Assembly (NCBI GenBank): GCA_022457155.1
Contig: JAJGOT010000322.1
Span: forward strand, 529,501-593,500
Direction: 5' to 3'
DNA: 64,000 nt
DNA from: Cladopsammia gracilis
Lineage: Eukaryota; Cnidaria; Anthozoa; Scleractinia; Dendrophylliidae
In this document: positions 40,765 through 51,974 of the stretch, piece by piece
Position numbering within the stretch: position 1 is the stretch's first letter
How the letters are laid out: the number at the start of each line of letters is the position of its first letter
Position numbers and translations under genes: made by a program
Notes under the pieces: model-generated
Seen by the model: only the letters and a program-made list of their open reading frames with translations
Told to the model about the DNA's origin: nothing
Database searches by the model: none

Positions 40765-42038
40765 GGGTTTCCTGGAAAATACAGATCAAGGATCGGGGAT
40801 CAATGATCAAGGATCAAGGATCGGGGGTCAAGGATCAAGGATCAAGGATCAGGGATCGGGGATCGGGGATCGGGGATCAAGGATCAATGTTCACAAAAAA
40901 AAGTTAAAAATAAAATGAAATAAAATTCGAAAATTGTTTTGCGTTAGTGTTCTGTGTTCTGGTTTGTTTATTGCATTGTTTCATCTCGTTATGGTCCAAT
41001 AAGCTTGAGTTTCATTTCATGGCTTAGCACAGTATACCTACTTGAGCTTTGACATTTCAAGACCCAAAATCCCTTCGAAATGTAAGCCGAACCATTTTTG
41101 AAGCGCAAAAACGTCCTCCGATAATAAGCCCTCCCGAAAATTTAAAGCCCACCACAAAACCATTTGGAACAAATCCCGGCGTAGTATAAAGCCCAAGGCT
41201 TATTATCGATCGGAATTTTACGGTATGTGCGGTATACGCGGACACTTGTCCAAAGCACTCTATACCAAAGAATTAAAAGCTCTAGAAGCATCTACATTGT
41301 ACATATAACATACTCCACGAAACTGACATGCAAATTCCATGTGATCGATCCACACTTTCACTTTCATTAACCTACCTTGCTTTTCTTTATCGCCACTTCG
41401 AAGGCTTCAGTTTCGTCTTGTTCCTGAAACCTCCGCAGCCAGTCAGGGGAGTAGCTTGCGGAGCTGCTTGCCTCATCTCCCAAAACGACGTGTGCGTATG
41501 TTCGCTTGGACATTACTCGACTTACTAATACATTTCGACAACACAGAGAAAATTGTAAACGAGTCAGATAATATAAAGCCTGTTTGCATGCTTAATTCAT
41601 CGTCAGAAAAGAGCGAAAACGAGAGCGAGATGAAACGAGAATGTTTCTGCTAGAATGGGCATCCGTCACTGCTTTTTGAAGCAAACCTTGATTTTGCCTG
41701 TTTTAATTTATTTTATACAAAAATATTCGCTCCTTGACGTTTTCGGTTTTCGGTCTTCCGTCTTTCGTGGTCTATGTTCGATGCTCAAAACCCTAAGGCA
41801 AAACAGTTTTCGAATCACGAAGGAATCACGAGTAAATAAAACTGCCTATGTTAGAAAGAGTGACGGAATGAAAGAAAGAAAGATGAAAGATTTTATGTAT
41901 TCATTATTTTTATTTTTATTTTACTTTTTATTGTGAACATTTTTTTGATCCTTGATCCCGATCCTTGATCCTTGATCCCCAATCCTTGATCCTGATCCCC
42001 GATCATCGATCCCTGATCCTTATTTTCCAGGAAACCCG
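40765..42038. mobile_element. Foldback element with GATCAAGG minisatellite ends
   Basis: Inverted ends share GGGTTTCCTGGAAAATA and then arrays of an 8-bp GATCAAGG/GATCGGGG unit (40786-40886; inverted at 41946-42021), followed by inverted CAATGTTCACAAAAAAAAGT-type sequence. The 1-kb interior has no recognisable gene. No target duplication was resolved. Its architecture parallels the foldback element at 256-2002. Confidence 0.7.
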
Positions 42039-42082
42039 ATTTCGGCGAGTTATCGTTATTTCGGTGTTCTTTTACAGGGCGT

Positions 42083-42289
42083 AACCTATCGATGAAATCG
42101 ATGATCGATGAAAATCGATGACAATCGATAACAATCGATGCCAATTAATCGATTGATATTGATAATCGATGAACAATCGATCGTCCAGGTTTGTGTGATT
42201 ATCGATTTCCATCGATTATCAATATCAATCGATTAATTGGCATCGATTGTCATCGATTTTCATCTATTGGTTATCATTGTTGATAGGTT
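42083..42289. mobile_element. ATCGAT-rich palindromic MITE
   Basis: Ends AACCTATC / GATAGGTT. Both halves are built from ATCGATGA-type words and are inverted copies around about 42185, including CCAATTAATCGATTGATATT and its complement. Confidence 0.75.
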
Positions 42290-42799
42290 TTATTTTCAGT
42301 CAAGATTTCCAAAGGCACAATCTCTTATGCATTTTAATGACGAAAACAATGACATCGTGGAGGACATCGGCAGAAGATTGAGGTTTTTTTTTACAACTTG
42401 ACAGATAATCAGCTTAACTCTGCTTAAGGTGGCTCCCAACAGTTTCCAGCACTTTCCAAGACTTAGATTTTGATGGGTCATTAAAACCACTCTTTATCAG
42501 TTGATGCTACAATCATGATATCAAACGAATGCCCAGTGATTGGTGAATACGTTGTTATCATTTTCGTGACACAATATGTTACTATAGCAACAGTATAACG
42601 TGCTGAAAACACCCTTAATTTTAGCTTTAAGTGTTAATAACTCAAAAATGTATCGTAAAGATTTTTATTCTTGGGCCATCGAAGTTTGATGAGAAATAGA
42701 ACACAAACCGCGGTGATAAACATATTGAACTTATTCATTTTTGATAAAAACTTGACGTTTCGTATGCTACTACATACACACTGGACGAAAAAACGGATT

Positions 42800-43040
42800 T
42801 TCCTGTATAGCAAATGTGCAGCAAACGTATGGCAAATTCCACATTTGCTCACATTTGCTCAAATTTACTTCAAGACAACGATCTGATTTTGCCCCAATTT
42901 TGCTATCATGGCAAAGCTGGTAAATTCCATATTTGCTTTAAATTTACTCCCATGCATAAAAATAGTGTAAAGTTTGTTTTTTTCTAGGCATTTGCCAGGG
43001 TAGCAAATACGATATCAAAAGTGACATTTTGTATGTACTT
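42800..43040. promoter_or_regulatory. Left subterminal GCAAAT motif cluster
   Basis: AGCAAATGTG, GCAAACG, GGCAAATTCC, CATTTGCTC (twice), CAAATTTACT, ATTTGCT and similar words recur at 15-25-bp spacing in both orientations. Confidence 0.5.
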
Positions 43041-43049
43041 TGCCTGAAG

Positions 43050-43545
43050 TGGAAAATTTGATCAAAGTATCATTTTTGAACATAATTTGCCCAGGGTGGT
43101 AAATGTGTTCAAAGAATCATTTTTTCCATGGATTTGCTCAGGGTGGTAAATGTGTTCAAAGAATTATTTTTCCACTTATTTGCTCAGGTGGTAAATGTGT
43201 TCAAAGAATAATTTTTCCACGTGTTTGCTCAAGGTGGTAAATGTGATCAAAGAATCATTTTTCCACGTATTTGCTCAGGGTGGTAAATGTGTTCAAAGAA
43301 TCATTTTTCCACGTGTTTGCTCAGGGTGGTAAATGTGATCAAAGAATCATTTTTCCACGTATTTGCTCAGGGTGGTAAATGTGTTCAAAGAATCATTTTT
43401 CCACGTGTTTGCTCAGGGTGGTAAATGTGATCAAAGAATCATTTTTCAACGTATTTGCCCAGGGTGGTAAAAGTGATCAAAGACTTCGGCATTTTCCACG
43501 TATTTGCTCAGGGTGGTAAATGTGATCAAAGAATCATTTTTCCAC
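43050..43545. repeat. 47-bp minisatellite
   Basis: About ten tandem copies of a 47-bp unit containing TTTGCTCAGGGTGGTAAATG and CAAAGAATCATTTTTCCACG. The unit contains the TTTGCTC word of the subterminal motifs, so it probably arose from them. Confidence 0.9.
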
Positions 43546-45267
43546 TTTTATGCTCTAGAAATGGGATGAAAAAAAATATTTTCCCTAGGACAGTAAATGT
43601 GATCGGTGAGTCAGTTTTCGACATCTATATTTGCTCAATTAATGTCTACACCACACTGCAGTAACAATAAATTCAAGTCATAAATGAAATTACTTTAATT
43701 AATTCAATAACTATCTAACTAAACCAAATCACGTTGTCAATCGTATTTACAATGTCGAATCACGTTGAGAATAGATCAACTACGAAATAATACACTGTTA
43801 CAAAATAATTCTTTTACACGATTTAACTGGGTGGTAAAATGCTACATGTTACATGAGCTCAATTCAATCAGGAATCATTTCAACAGGTGCATACAAAAAG
43901 CCCTAAATACAGGTTATTCTTCAATTTGAACACACAGTAAAAACTCTATTAGCCCCTGGGGCTTATGTAATTCGGGGGGCTTAATAGAGAGGAGTTGGGA
44001 GGGGGAAGTTAAAAAAAAAAAACTGATCTGTGCACATATACTCAAAGGAGATTACTTTCTTCCTGGCATGCACTGCAAACAAACTACATGCGACCCACAA
44101 GCAGCTCTTTTTACAGGTACTCAGCAGCTCTTTTTTACCAGGTCAGTTGCTTGTATTGGAAACATTTGCTGAAGAAATCCATGATATTCTCTAAATGTAG
44201 GCAGAGTTAATAAGGCTTAAGGCTTATTATTTTTCCAAACGGCAGATTAAATGTATGAAAGCCTTGTATTTCAGTTCAACCAGTGTTGTGTGGTACAATC
44301 ACTTATTTTACAGCTTTAGTTTATGTTATTGTGACCAAAATAGCATTTCAAACCATCCACAAATGCAAATTAATCGTCTCACAAAAGACGTGCTGCATGT
44401 AGTCTGCAGATTCATTAACACTTCAATTCAATGCTGATAAATACAAATAGTTGCTGAAAAGTAGGTTTATTGATCCCAAGAATCTGAAGATATTTCACGC
44501 ATCTACACCAAACGACACCAATCAAACTGAAATGTGAGGCTTATGATCGGTTTGCAAAGTTAACCAGACTTAAGAACAAATTGCAAATATAACTGAAATG
44601 GAAGATATTATTTTTGATAATTGTGTTTGTTTGCGGTGCATGCATGCAAGATACTAAGTGCCTTGTTTATCTGCATACCTGTTTGATAATTATGTAATTG
44701 GAAGACTGCTACTTGGAAGCCAAAAATAATTGGGGGGGGGGGGAGGGTGCATAAAGGGCCTATCTTGATGAAAATGTAATTTTGGCTGAATGTTTGTTTG
44801 GATTTGCCTCACTTTTTGCACGTGGCCTTGCGAAACAAATACCCATGTTTTTTTTTATCCCTGAGTTCTGTTGGCATTTAGAAGATAAGTTCCATAGGAT
44901 TCTTTCACTATAAAACCACATCTACTTATGACATCATATCTCATAACCTTGTCCAAACAAAAAGAAACCACAAAGCAGTATTGTGAAATGGGAATGTTTC
45001 TTGAGTAAAATGGAGTGCAAAAAACAAGGCTATTCCTAGTGAAACTGAAATAGAACCTATGAAAGTGTACACTGGCCTTTTATGCACCAAATCCCATAAT
45101 TGTCGAAGGAGCAGGTCATGGAAAATTCATGCAAATAGAAGCTTAATGTACGTGTAGTCTGTAAAGTCAAACTCTTGTTTGCTCTGTAGACAATTTAGTC
45201 ATCATTAATTTTACTGAGCTTTCTCAGGAACTCATTACCTGGAGCATGCGACTGCCATACTGCGCCT
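43546..45267. other. Element interior, non-coding
   Basis: Contains a CTCTATTAGCCCCTGGGGCT-type repeat near 43952 and a G run at 44731-44741. No gene supported. Confidence 0.45.
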
Positions 45268-45493
45268 ATGAAATGGCATTTTTGCAAGATGGTTTATTTT
45301 TAGACTATAAGCCTTTCCCGCAAATTGGTTTTGGAATTGAAAGCCAATCACAAGAAATTGCATTGATAATAAACGTTTACCGTAAATGTAATACATAACT
45401 ATGACAACTCATCCACATAAGAATCAGAAACAATTATTTTTGCGGGAAAGGGAAAAGCTTATCTCAAAATAAACCTACTGGTAAAAATGCCAT
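45268..45493. mobile_element. Inverted-repeat MITE
   Basis: Arms of about 55 bp share AATGGCATTTTT at the outer end and AAGCCTTTCCCGCAAA / TTTGCGGGAAAGG at the inner end. Confidence 0.65.
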
Positions 45494-45566
45494 TGCACAA
45501 ATTTATGGCATTTGTATGCCCCTGGTAATGGGCTCCTGGCTTTCTAGAGTTTGAACACCAATAAAC

Positions 45567-45930
45567 CAAACCTGTGTTTGTGTAGGAGACTGTGCTTTTA
45601 AATGGCTGTGTCAGTTATGAATAATATTTAGCTGTTCAAAATGCAATATCAATTAGCACTTTTTAAAGATTACAATAAAACAAAAACACTCAAAAACATG
45701 TTGTTATGTGTTTGTTTTGTTGATTTAAAGTTTGCAACAGCGGTTTTAGAAACTTGAAGTTTGACAGAGTGAAAGTCAAACTTCAAGGTTTTAAACATTG
45801 TATTCATGTGTTTGAGTGTTTTTGTTTCATGATTTTAACCATTAAAAAAAGCACTAAATGTTGCATTTAGAAATTGAATTCATAACCGACACAGCCATTT
45901 AAAAACACAGTCCCCCACACAAACACAGGA
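45567..45930. mobile_element. Inverted-repeat MITE
   Basis: Arms share CCTGTGTTTGTGT at the outer end and TTTAAATGGCTGTGTC; the centre has a second inverted pair (AACTTGAAGTTTGAC / GTCAAACTTCAAGGTTT). Confidence 0.7.
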
Positions 45931-47740
45931 TAGAGATGCTCCTGTGAAACAATGATTAAACTGGTTTGCATTCTATTTCATGACCCAGTTCCTTAACTGA
46001 GGAGTGCTGACAATGCAAAGTCAGGGGCATCTTCTGGTTTCTCCCAGGTTGATGATGGCCCTTGACTTGTTTCAAAAACCATGTTTGCATGGTTCGCACT
46101 TAGTTATACGGTCAAGGCTCTTCATCAAATCATCAAGTTCTGTGCTCCTAAAAGGGAGGGGTCTGACACACATGTTTATACTGTTTGTTTTCTACATCTA
46201 AACCCGATGTGCTGCCATTGGTTTCACCCTCAGGCTCCGAAATGGACTCCCCAGATGACATATAGTCCATCGTCAGGCAGACGTTATATTTTTCTTTATC
46301 TTCTTGTTGCATCGATGTCCATTCCTTTAATGCTTTTACCCGCTTAATTCATTTCTGTAAAAGATGAAAATCTAGAATTAACTAAGCACAAATAAGTAAC
46401 TGAACAATGAAATTACAGTGTTACTGTGAAACCCACAACCCAAGACGATGAATGAATATATTGCACAACAATTTATGAGCCATCCATTACTCATAAGGTT
46501 GTTTACAGACAATTTTTTTTACTTCTAGATAAATGTGTATAACAGGGTGCATATAAAAATCAGTTTTTACAACTACAAAGGTCTTTCTTGCTAGTCCAAA
46601 TTAAATAAAATTTTTTGGGGAAGAGGGCAAGGGAGGCTGATCTACATGTGTATGTACAATGTAGTGATTAATAATTTTACCTTAGACTGTAAAGGGATGG
46701 TTGAAAATGATTACAAGGTTGTGATATTGATTTATCATTAAAATAATATATGTTTATTTTTTTTTTGTTGCATCGCAGCAGTCCATACTACTAAATCCTT
46801 GAATTTGATTGGTTAAGGACACACTCTCTAGAGGTCCTGATATTCCCATCTGGACCCCATATACAGACTGTTCCGAATTTTTAGAATGTACAGCTACAAA
46901 ATTTTTGTACCTAAAATGTAAAACACTTAACAATGTAAAAAGAAATATTATTAAGCAATAATGACTTCGGTTTTACTGTTAGAGTTCACATTTCAGCCAG
47001 ACATATGGCTTTTACAAGTATGTACAAATTAAACCAATATTCCCACAGAGAAAAAATTATTATGTTACTTGCTGGCCTACAATGTAGGTCGGGCCATATT
47101 GGGAAAAAACTGCCCTTGGGTCCAGTTTTTCCCAGTACAGACCTCCCGGCCAGCAAATCGTATATGGCACAGTAGGTAATATTAATTTACCCATTTCAAA
47201 ATAAAAATGTTTGAGGACAAACCGGCAATGTATAACTGGAGTGTTCACAGTAAAAAAAATTGTGTTTACTGCAGGCATTAAACATCTTTTGCTTACCGTA
47301 TTCTTTCTACTTCTCTTCCGCGGCTCCTGCAACACTAATACTTCTGCTTCTTTTTGTCAACATTTTTCTGCTGCCTCATTTTGGTACGCAAATGGACTTG
47401 CATCACAGCTGTTTGAAATGGAAAAGTGTTAGAACATGTTAGTTACATGCATTGTACACTGTAGTTCAATTTTCATTTTCCTGTGTTTTTATTTTCATTC
47501 ATTACCATATATATATATATATATTGTATATTAACAAAGAAATAATATTATTATTATTTATTGTATTATTATTAGAAATCCAGCAAGGAAGAGATTTAAA
47601 ATGCATGTCAAATTCAACTGTATGTACATGCATGCACTGTATGTTATCACTGCACTATTGAAAAATCAAACCCTAAAACTGTTGGCACTACTCAATTTTG
47701 GACATGGAAATTTCACTCTTAATTTATAACATATTGTTAT
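45931..47740. other. Element interior, non-coding with one possible exon
   Basis: On the minus strand around 47430-47297 an AAG/GAA-rich stretch ends at a good donor (ACG|GTAAGC), but it contains stops in the best frame. It may be a relic of the exon type seen at 49917. A hairpin lies at 47075-47160. Confidence 0.35.
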
Positions 47741-47999
47741 AAGTTGATGCACATGATACAAGGTCTGACAAAAGTGCCATCACTCATGGAATGTTACCTC
47801 AAAGCATGTTTACCACATGATCAAGGACCACATACATGTACATTTAGTGTCCTAAAGCAGTTGACACACCTCCACTATGAACATGGCAATTTCAAGGCAA
47901 AATCACTCTTTATTTGGAACAATATGTGGTCCTTCATTACGGTACACAGTCATGCCTTGAGGTCTAACAAGGCTATTGTCACTTTCAGAATCTACTAGA

Positions 48000-49330
48000 A
48001 CTAAGATCTCACAAAATCAAACCTAAAATCAGCCGACACAGAGCAATTACAATCATGGCAATTTCAGGGGGCAAACAACTCGATTTTTTAGGACAGTGTG
48101 GTCACTCGTCATGGTACACATGCTTCAAGATCTGACTAAACTGCCGTCACTCACAGAATGTACCAGAGCTAAGATCTCACAAATTCAAACCCAAAAAAAG
48201 CCAACACAGTGCAATTATAATCATGGTAATTTCAAGGCCAAACAACACAATGCAATTACAATCATGGCAATTTCAGGGGGCAAACAACTCTCAATTTTTT
48301 AGGACAATGTGGTCACTCGTCATGGTACACATGCTTCAAGATCTGACTAAACTGCCGTCACTCACAGAATGTACCAGAGCTAAGATCTCACAAAATCAAA
48401 CCCAAAAACAGCCAACACAGTGCAATTATAATAATGGTAATTTCAAGGCCAAACAACACAGTGCAATTATAATCATGGCAATTTCAGGGGGCAAACAACT
48501 CTCAATTTTTTAGGACAATGTGGTCACTCGTCATGGTACACATGCTTCAAGATCTGACTAAACTGCCGTCACTCACAGAATGTACCAGAGCTAAGATCTC
48601 ACAAATTCAAACCCAAAAACAGCCAACACAGTGCAATTATAATCATGGAATTTCAAGGCCAAACAATACAGTGCAATTATAATCATGGCAATTTCAGGGG
48701 GCAAACAACTCTCAATTTTTTAGGACAATGTGGTCACTCGTCATGGTACACATGCTTCAAGATCTGACTAAACTGCCGTCACTCACAGAATGTACCAGAG
48801 CTAAGACCTCACAAATTCAAACCCAAAAACAGCCAACACAGTGCAATTATAATCATGGTAATTTCAAGGCCAAACAACACAATGCAATTACAATCATGGC
48901 AATTTCAGGGGGCAAACAACTCTCAATTTTTTAGGACAATGTGGTCACTCGTCATGGTACACATGCTTCAAGATCTGACTAAACTGCCGTCACTCACAGA
49001 ATGTACCAGTGCTAAGATCTCACAAAATCAAACCCAAAAACAGCCAACACAGTGCAATTATAATCATGGTAATTTCAAGGCCAAAGAACTCTTAACTTTT
49101 TAGGACAATGTGGTCATTCGGTATGGTGCGCATGCTTCAAGATCTGACAAAATTATAACTGCCATCACTCACAGAATGTACCAGACCTACATGTAAGATC
49201 TTACAAAATCAAACCTAAAAACAGCCGACACAGTGCAATTATAATCATGGCAATTTCAAGGCCAAACAACTGTTAATCTTTTAGGACAATTGTGATCACT
49301 CGTCATGGTGCACATGCTTCAAGATTCGAC
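48000..49330. repeat. 211-bp satellite array
   Basis: Copies start at about 48090, 48301, 48512, 48722 and 48933 with a spacing of 210-211 bp. They are followed by shortened copies (170-180 bp) and decayed ones on both sides (47740-48000 and 49330-49610). The unit contains ACAATGTGGTCACTCGTCAT. The identical short ORFs it produces are not genes. Confidence 0.9.
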
Positions 49331-49916
49331 AAAACTGCCATCACTCACATAATGTACCAGAATTAAAATATCACAAAATCAAACACTTATTAAAACAGTT
49401 GACACAGCTCAACTATGAACATGGCAATTTCAAAACAAAATCACTTTTAATTTGGAACAATATGTGTTCTTCTAGCAAGACTTTTGTGACTTTCAGACTC
49501 TACCAGAACTAAGACCTCACAAAATCAAACCCAAAAACAGCAGACACAGTGCAATTATAATCATGGCAATTTCAAGGCCAAACAACTCTCAATTTTTTAG
49601 AACAATTATAGTCACTCCATCCATGATGGCTTTATTGACAATTTTGTTAGATGGATCAGAGAAGCTACAATGTGTAGAAAATAATAATCATTACAATCTT
49701 GAAGGACTGGAGTTGAATCATTTTACTCTTTGGTCACTCAATGGAATTATCGTCCTATACTTGACAGTTGACTCCATTTAAACCTGTCTGAAATGTTTGG
49801 GTTTGAATTTTTCTTTAGTTTAAAAATTTTCAAAGCAAAAAAGAATGTTGAACCACATACATATACAATTAAATTAAATAACACTTGTTATTTGAAAACT
49901 ATATCAGCAAGAAGGC

Positions 49917-50381
49917 TTACCGACAACACTTTTGGCAATCGCTTGCTTTTTCGTGGTCTTTCCCGCTCTTTTTCGGCCGCTTCTTTTTCTAGCCGTTCGG
50001 CCGTATTATACCACTCTTAAACCAAATTTGTTAAAACAAATCGACAGGTAAGAACTTTTTTGTTGTTAAATTAAATTTCTTATTTTAAGAATTTAATTCT
50101 TATTTTAAGAAGACTTTCTTCCTTAAAATCAATTTATTAAGACTTAAAGTAAGAATTAAATTTTTAAAATAAGACATTTAATTTAACAAAAAAAAAGTTC
50201 TTACCTGTCGATTTGTTTTAACAAATTTGGTTCTTAAAATAACAATTCGAGTTTAAGAGTGTACGTCTGCCTTTCTAAATAGGCTTCTTGCTTGGACATA
50301 CAGCTCAGCTGTAAAATCATCACCACTAGCATCTTCTCGATTGATCGCTGAGGCCAGGTCGAGACCTTCTTTCAGTGTCTA
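49917..50381 (-). pseudogene. Exon of unknown gene, interrupted by a MITE, inside the large element
   Basis: A minus-strand frame can be read from an acceptor-like CCGCTAG (50387-50381) through TLKEGLDLASAINREDASGD and VQARSLFRKADV. After removal of the 250-bp MITE and one 3-bp duplication it continues in phase with a basic stretch (RKRSGRKRAGKTTKKQ), up to a good donor GTAAGCC at 49916. The first part is vaguely like a MIT-type helical hairpin; this is a guess. The basic tail looks like a nuclear signal. Because it lies inside a large transposon it may be a captured host exon. Confidence 0.4.
50012..50261. mobile_element. 250-bp palindromic MITE with TAC duplication
   Basis: Ends CACTCTTAAAC / GTTTAAGAGTG with long inverted arms (CAAATTTGTTAAAACAAATC, ACAGGTAAGAAC). 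TAC lies on both sides (50009-50011 and 50262-50264). Confidence 0.85.
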
Positions 50382-50940
50382 GCGGAGAGCTTGGAATCAG
50401 GGGAATCAGGAATCAGGGAAGGCGAAGAAAACGGATAACAGTCTGCACTCGTACTGCCAGGAGAACATTCGGAATATCCAGACCTACTAGCTGCCCTAGT
50501 TTCCCTTTCTGGCGTGGATTCTTCAACCGAACTTTGTGGCGCCAAAACCATCGCGCGGTCGAATTTACCGAATAAAAACTCCCAGGGTTGCGTCCAGTCG
50601 AAGATTCGCTAGACAGATTTGTTGTCTTTGGGGCTCTTGTGCTCGCTAGGTTTTTTTTGGTGCTTGGCGTCCCAGAATGATCGAAGCGAATTTATTCAAA
50701 CGTCGCAGAACGGAAAGAACGAAAATATCGACCGCGTGAATTCAAATCCACCAGGGAAGAATAGAAAGCTCTTTTGCTGTCAACAGCTCAAACCTGAGCC
50801 AATACAAGGCTAAAATATTATTAGCATTCTTCCCAATTGGCTCCAACTAGAAAGGTGTCGATTGACATGAACCAAATGCGAGAGTCTTCGTTGAAAATGG
50901 TCAGCGTCGTTCTTTGTTACGTGGTGTATGGGGACATATA
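50382..50940. other. GC-richer region upstream of the exon-like block
   Basis: A minus-strand ATG frame (about 50556-50372) is open for 60 codons and serine-rich but ends in a stop before the exon-like block. Could be a 5' exon with altered splicing. Not called as a gene. Confidence 0.3.
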
Positions 50941-50949
50941 GTGTACCGC

Positions 50950-51438
50950 CTTGCAAAGTTACGTATTTGCTCCTTATCAAATGTGAGCAAAATTAAAGTA
51001 ATCGTTTTTGTTTGACATCAATGCAAATTAATAGCAAATAAACAGCTTCGCTTATTTTGCAAATAAGAGTAAATTAAACGCAAATGTACTGATTTGTCCC
51101 GTAAGTAAATGTTAGGAAACAGATCAGTGTAAACAAATTGTTTTGCACCGCATTTGCCTGGATTTCCAACATCAGTAAACGTGATATTTTTGCGCATGAA
51201 GCAAATGTTTGGCAATTGTATGTGAAAGTTAGAAATTTGCCTCGGTAGCAAAAGTGAGGCAAATTTGATGCAAATATCAACATTTACGTCACATTTGCAC
51301 GTGAATTCAACCGGAACAAATATTTATGTTCACGTTAAGTTTACACCAAGCGCAAATTCGGTTCAAATTTGGAGCCCCAAATTTGCTACATATTTGCTCA
51401 ACTTGCAAACCTGAGTAAATCCATTTTTTCGTCCAGTG
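50950..51438. promoter_or_regulatory. Right subterminal GCAAAT motif cluster
   Basis: More than 15 words of the type GCAAAT, ATTTGC, GTAAAT or AATTTGC in both orientations within about 490 bp, mirroring 42800-43040. Confidence 0.55.
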
Positions 51439-51801
51439 CATTTTCATATTAGTATCGTTTTTTAACACTAACGGTCACTTTTGAAAATGTATGTAGTAGC
51501 ATACGAAACGTCAAGTTTTTATCAAAAATGAATAAGTTCAATATGTTTATCACCGCGGTTTGTGTTCTATTTCTCATCAAACTCAAAAATGACTCGGTGA
51601 ACCCCATTTTTATTGTCGAATTTTAATCAGTAGGATAAGATGCAACTTTTGGCAAAGTTTAAAAAAATTCTGTAGGTGGGGTTCAGAGCCACCTTAACTT
51701 TTCGAATTATGTGTGCCACACTAGATCGCATGATATGATTGGCCCGCCATATCACATTACGTCATAGGACATGTCTGCCGCGCGCAGTGTACCGCGGGAA
51801 G

Positions 51802-51831
51802 TTCCGGGAAGACTTTCACTTTTACTTTTAC
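51802..51831 (+). promoter_or_regulatory. STAT-like and IRF/ISRE-like sites upstream of a host gene
   Basis: TTCCGGGAA (51802-51810) is a palindromic STAT-type site. Directly next to it ACTTTCACTTTTACTTTTAC (51812-51831), read on the other strand, gives GTAAAAGTAAAAGTGAAAGT, resembling an interferon-response or IRF element. They lie about 145-170 bp before the ATG at 51975. Known sites in vertebrates; function in cnidarians inferred. Confidence 0.4.
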
Positions 51832-51974
51832 GAAGCTTACATTCTGACATGACAGTATTACTGTTCTGGTTCGTTCTGGTTGGAAATGAGTTCGGCTTAA
51901 GAAGTAATCCCGCATTATCAAAGGATTTCGACGGAGAATGAGTTTCCTTACTCCAGTTTCTAAATTTGCTGTAA

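Larger units (their letters stand above)
42779..51438. mobile_element. 8.7-kb nested element with CACTGGACG ends (CACTA/EnSpm-like?)
   Basis: The left end CACTGGACGAAAAAACGGAT and the right end (inverse: CACTGGACGAAAAAATGGAT) are inverted copies. CA is duplicated at the borders (42777-42778, 51439-51440). Removing the element restores continuity with the mirrored arm of the outer element (CTACATACATTTTCA), which supports the borders. Both subterminal regions are packed with GCAAAT / ATTTGC motifs in both orientations, as expected for transposase-binding repeats of CACTA-type elements. No transposase is recognised. The cargo is satellites, MITEs and one exon-like block. Confidence 0.6.
42428..51693. 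mobile_element. 9.3-kb TTAA-bounded composite element
   Basis: Outer ends GGTGGCTC / GAGCCACC are flanked by TTAA (42424-42427 and 51694-51697). Further in, a 96-bp block (42683-42778) is repeated inverted without a mismatch at 51484-51594. Its identical arms suggest recent activity or gene conversion. Almost all of the length between the arms is a second element (42779-51438). TTAA targeting suggests a Kolobok or piggyBac type. No transposase is recognised. Confidence 0.6.

Noticed and set aside
43050..43545. CRISPR-like array of 47-bp units
   Set aside because: Units are continuous tandem copies without unique spacers.
48096..49103. Repeated short ORFs starting MWSLVMVHMLQDL
   Set aside because: Identical by-products of the 211-bp satellite.
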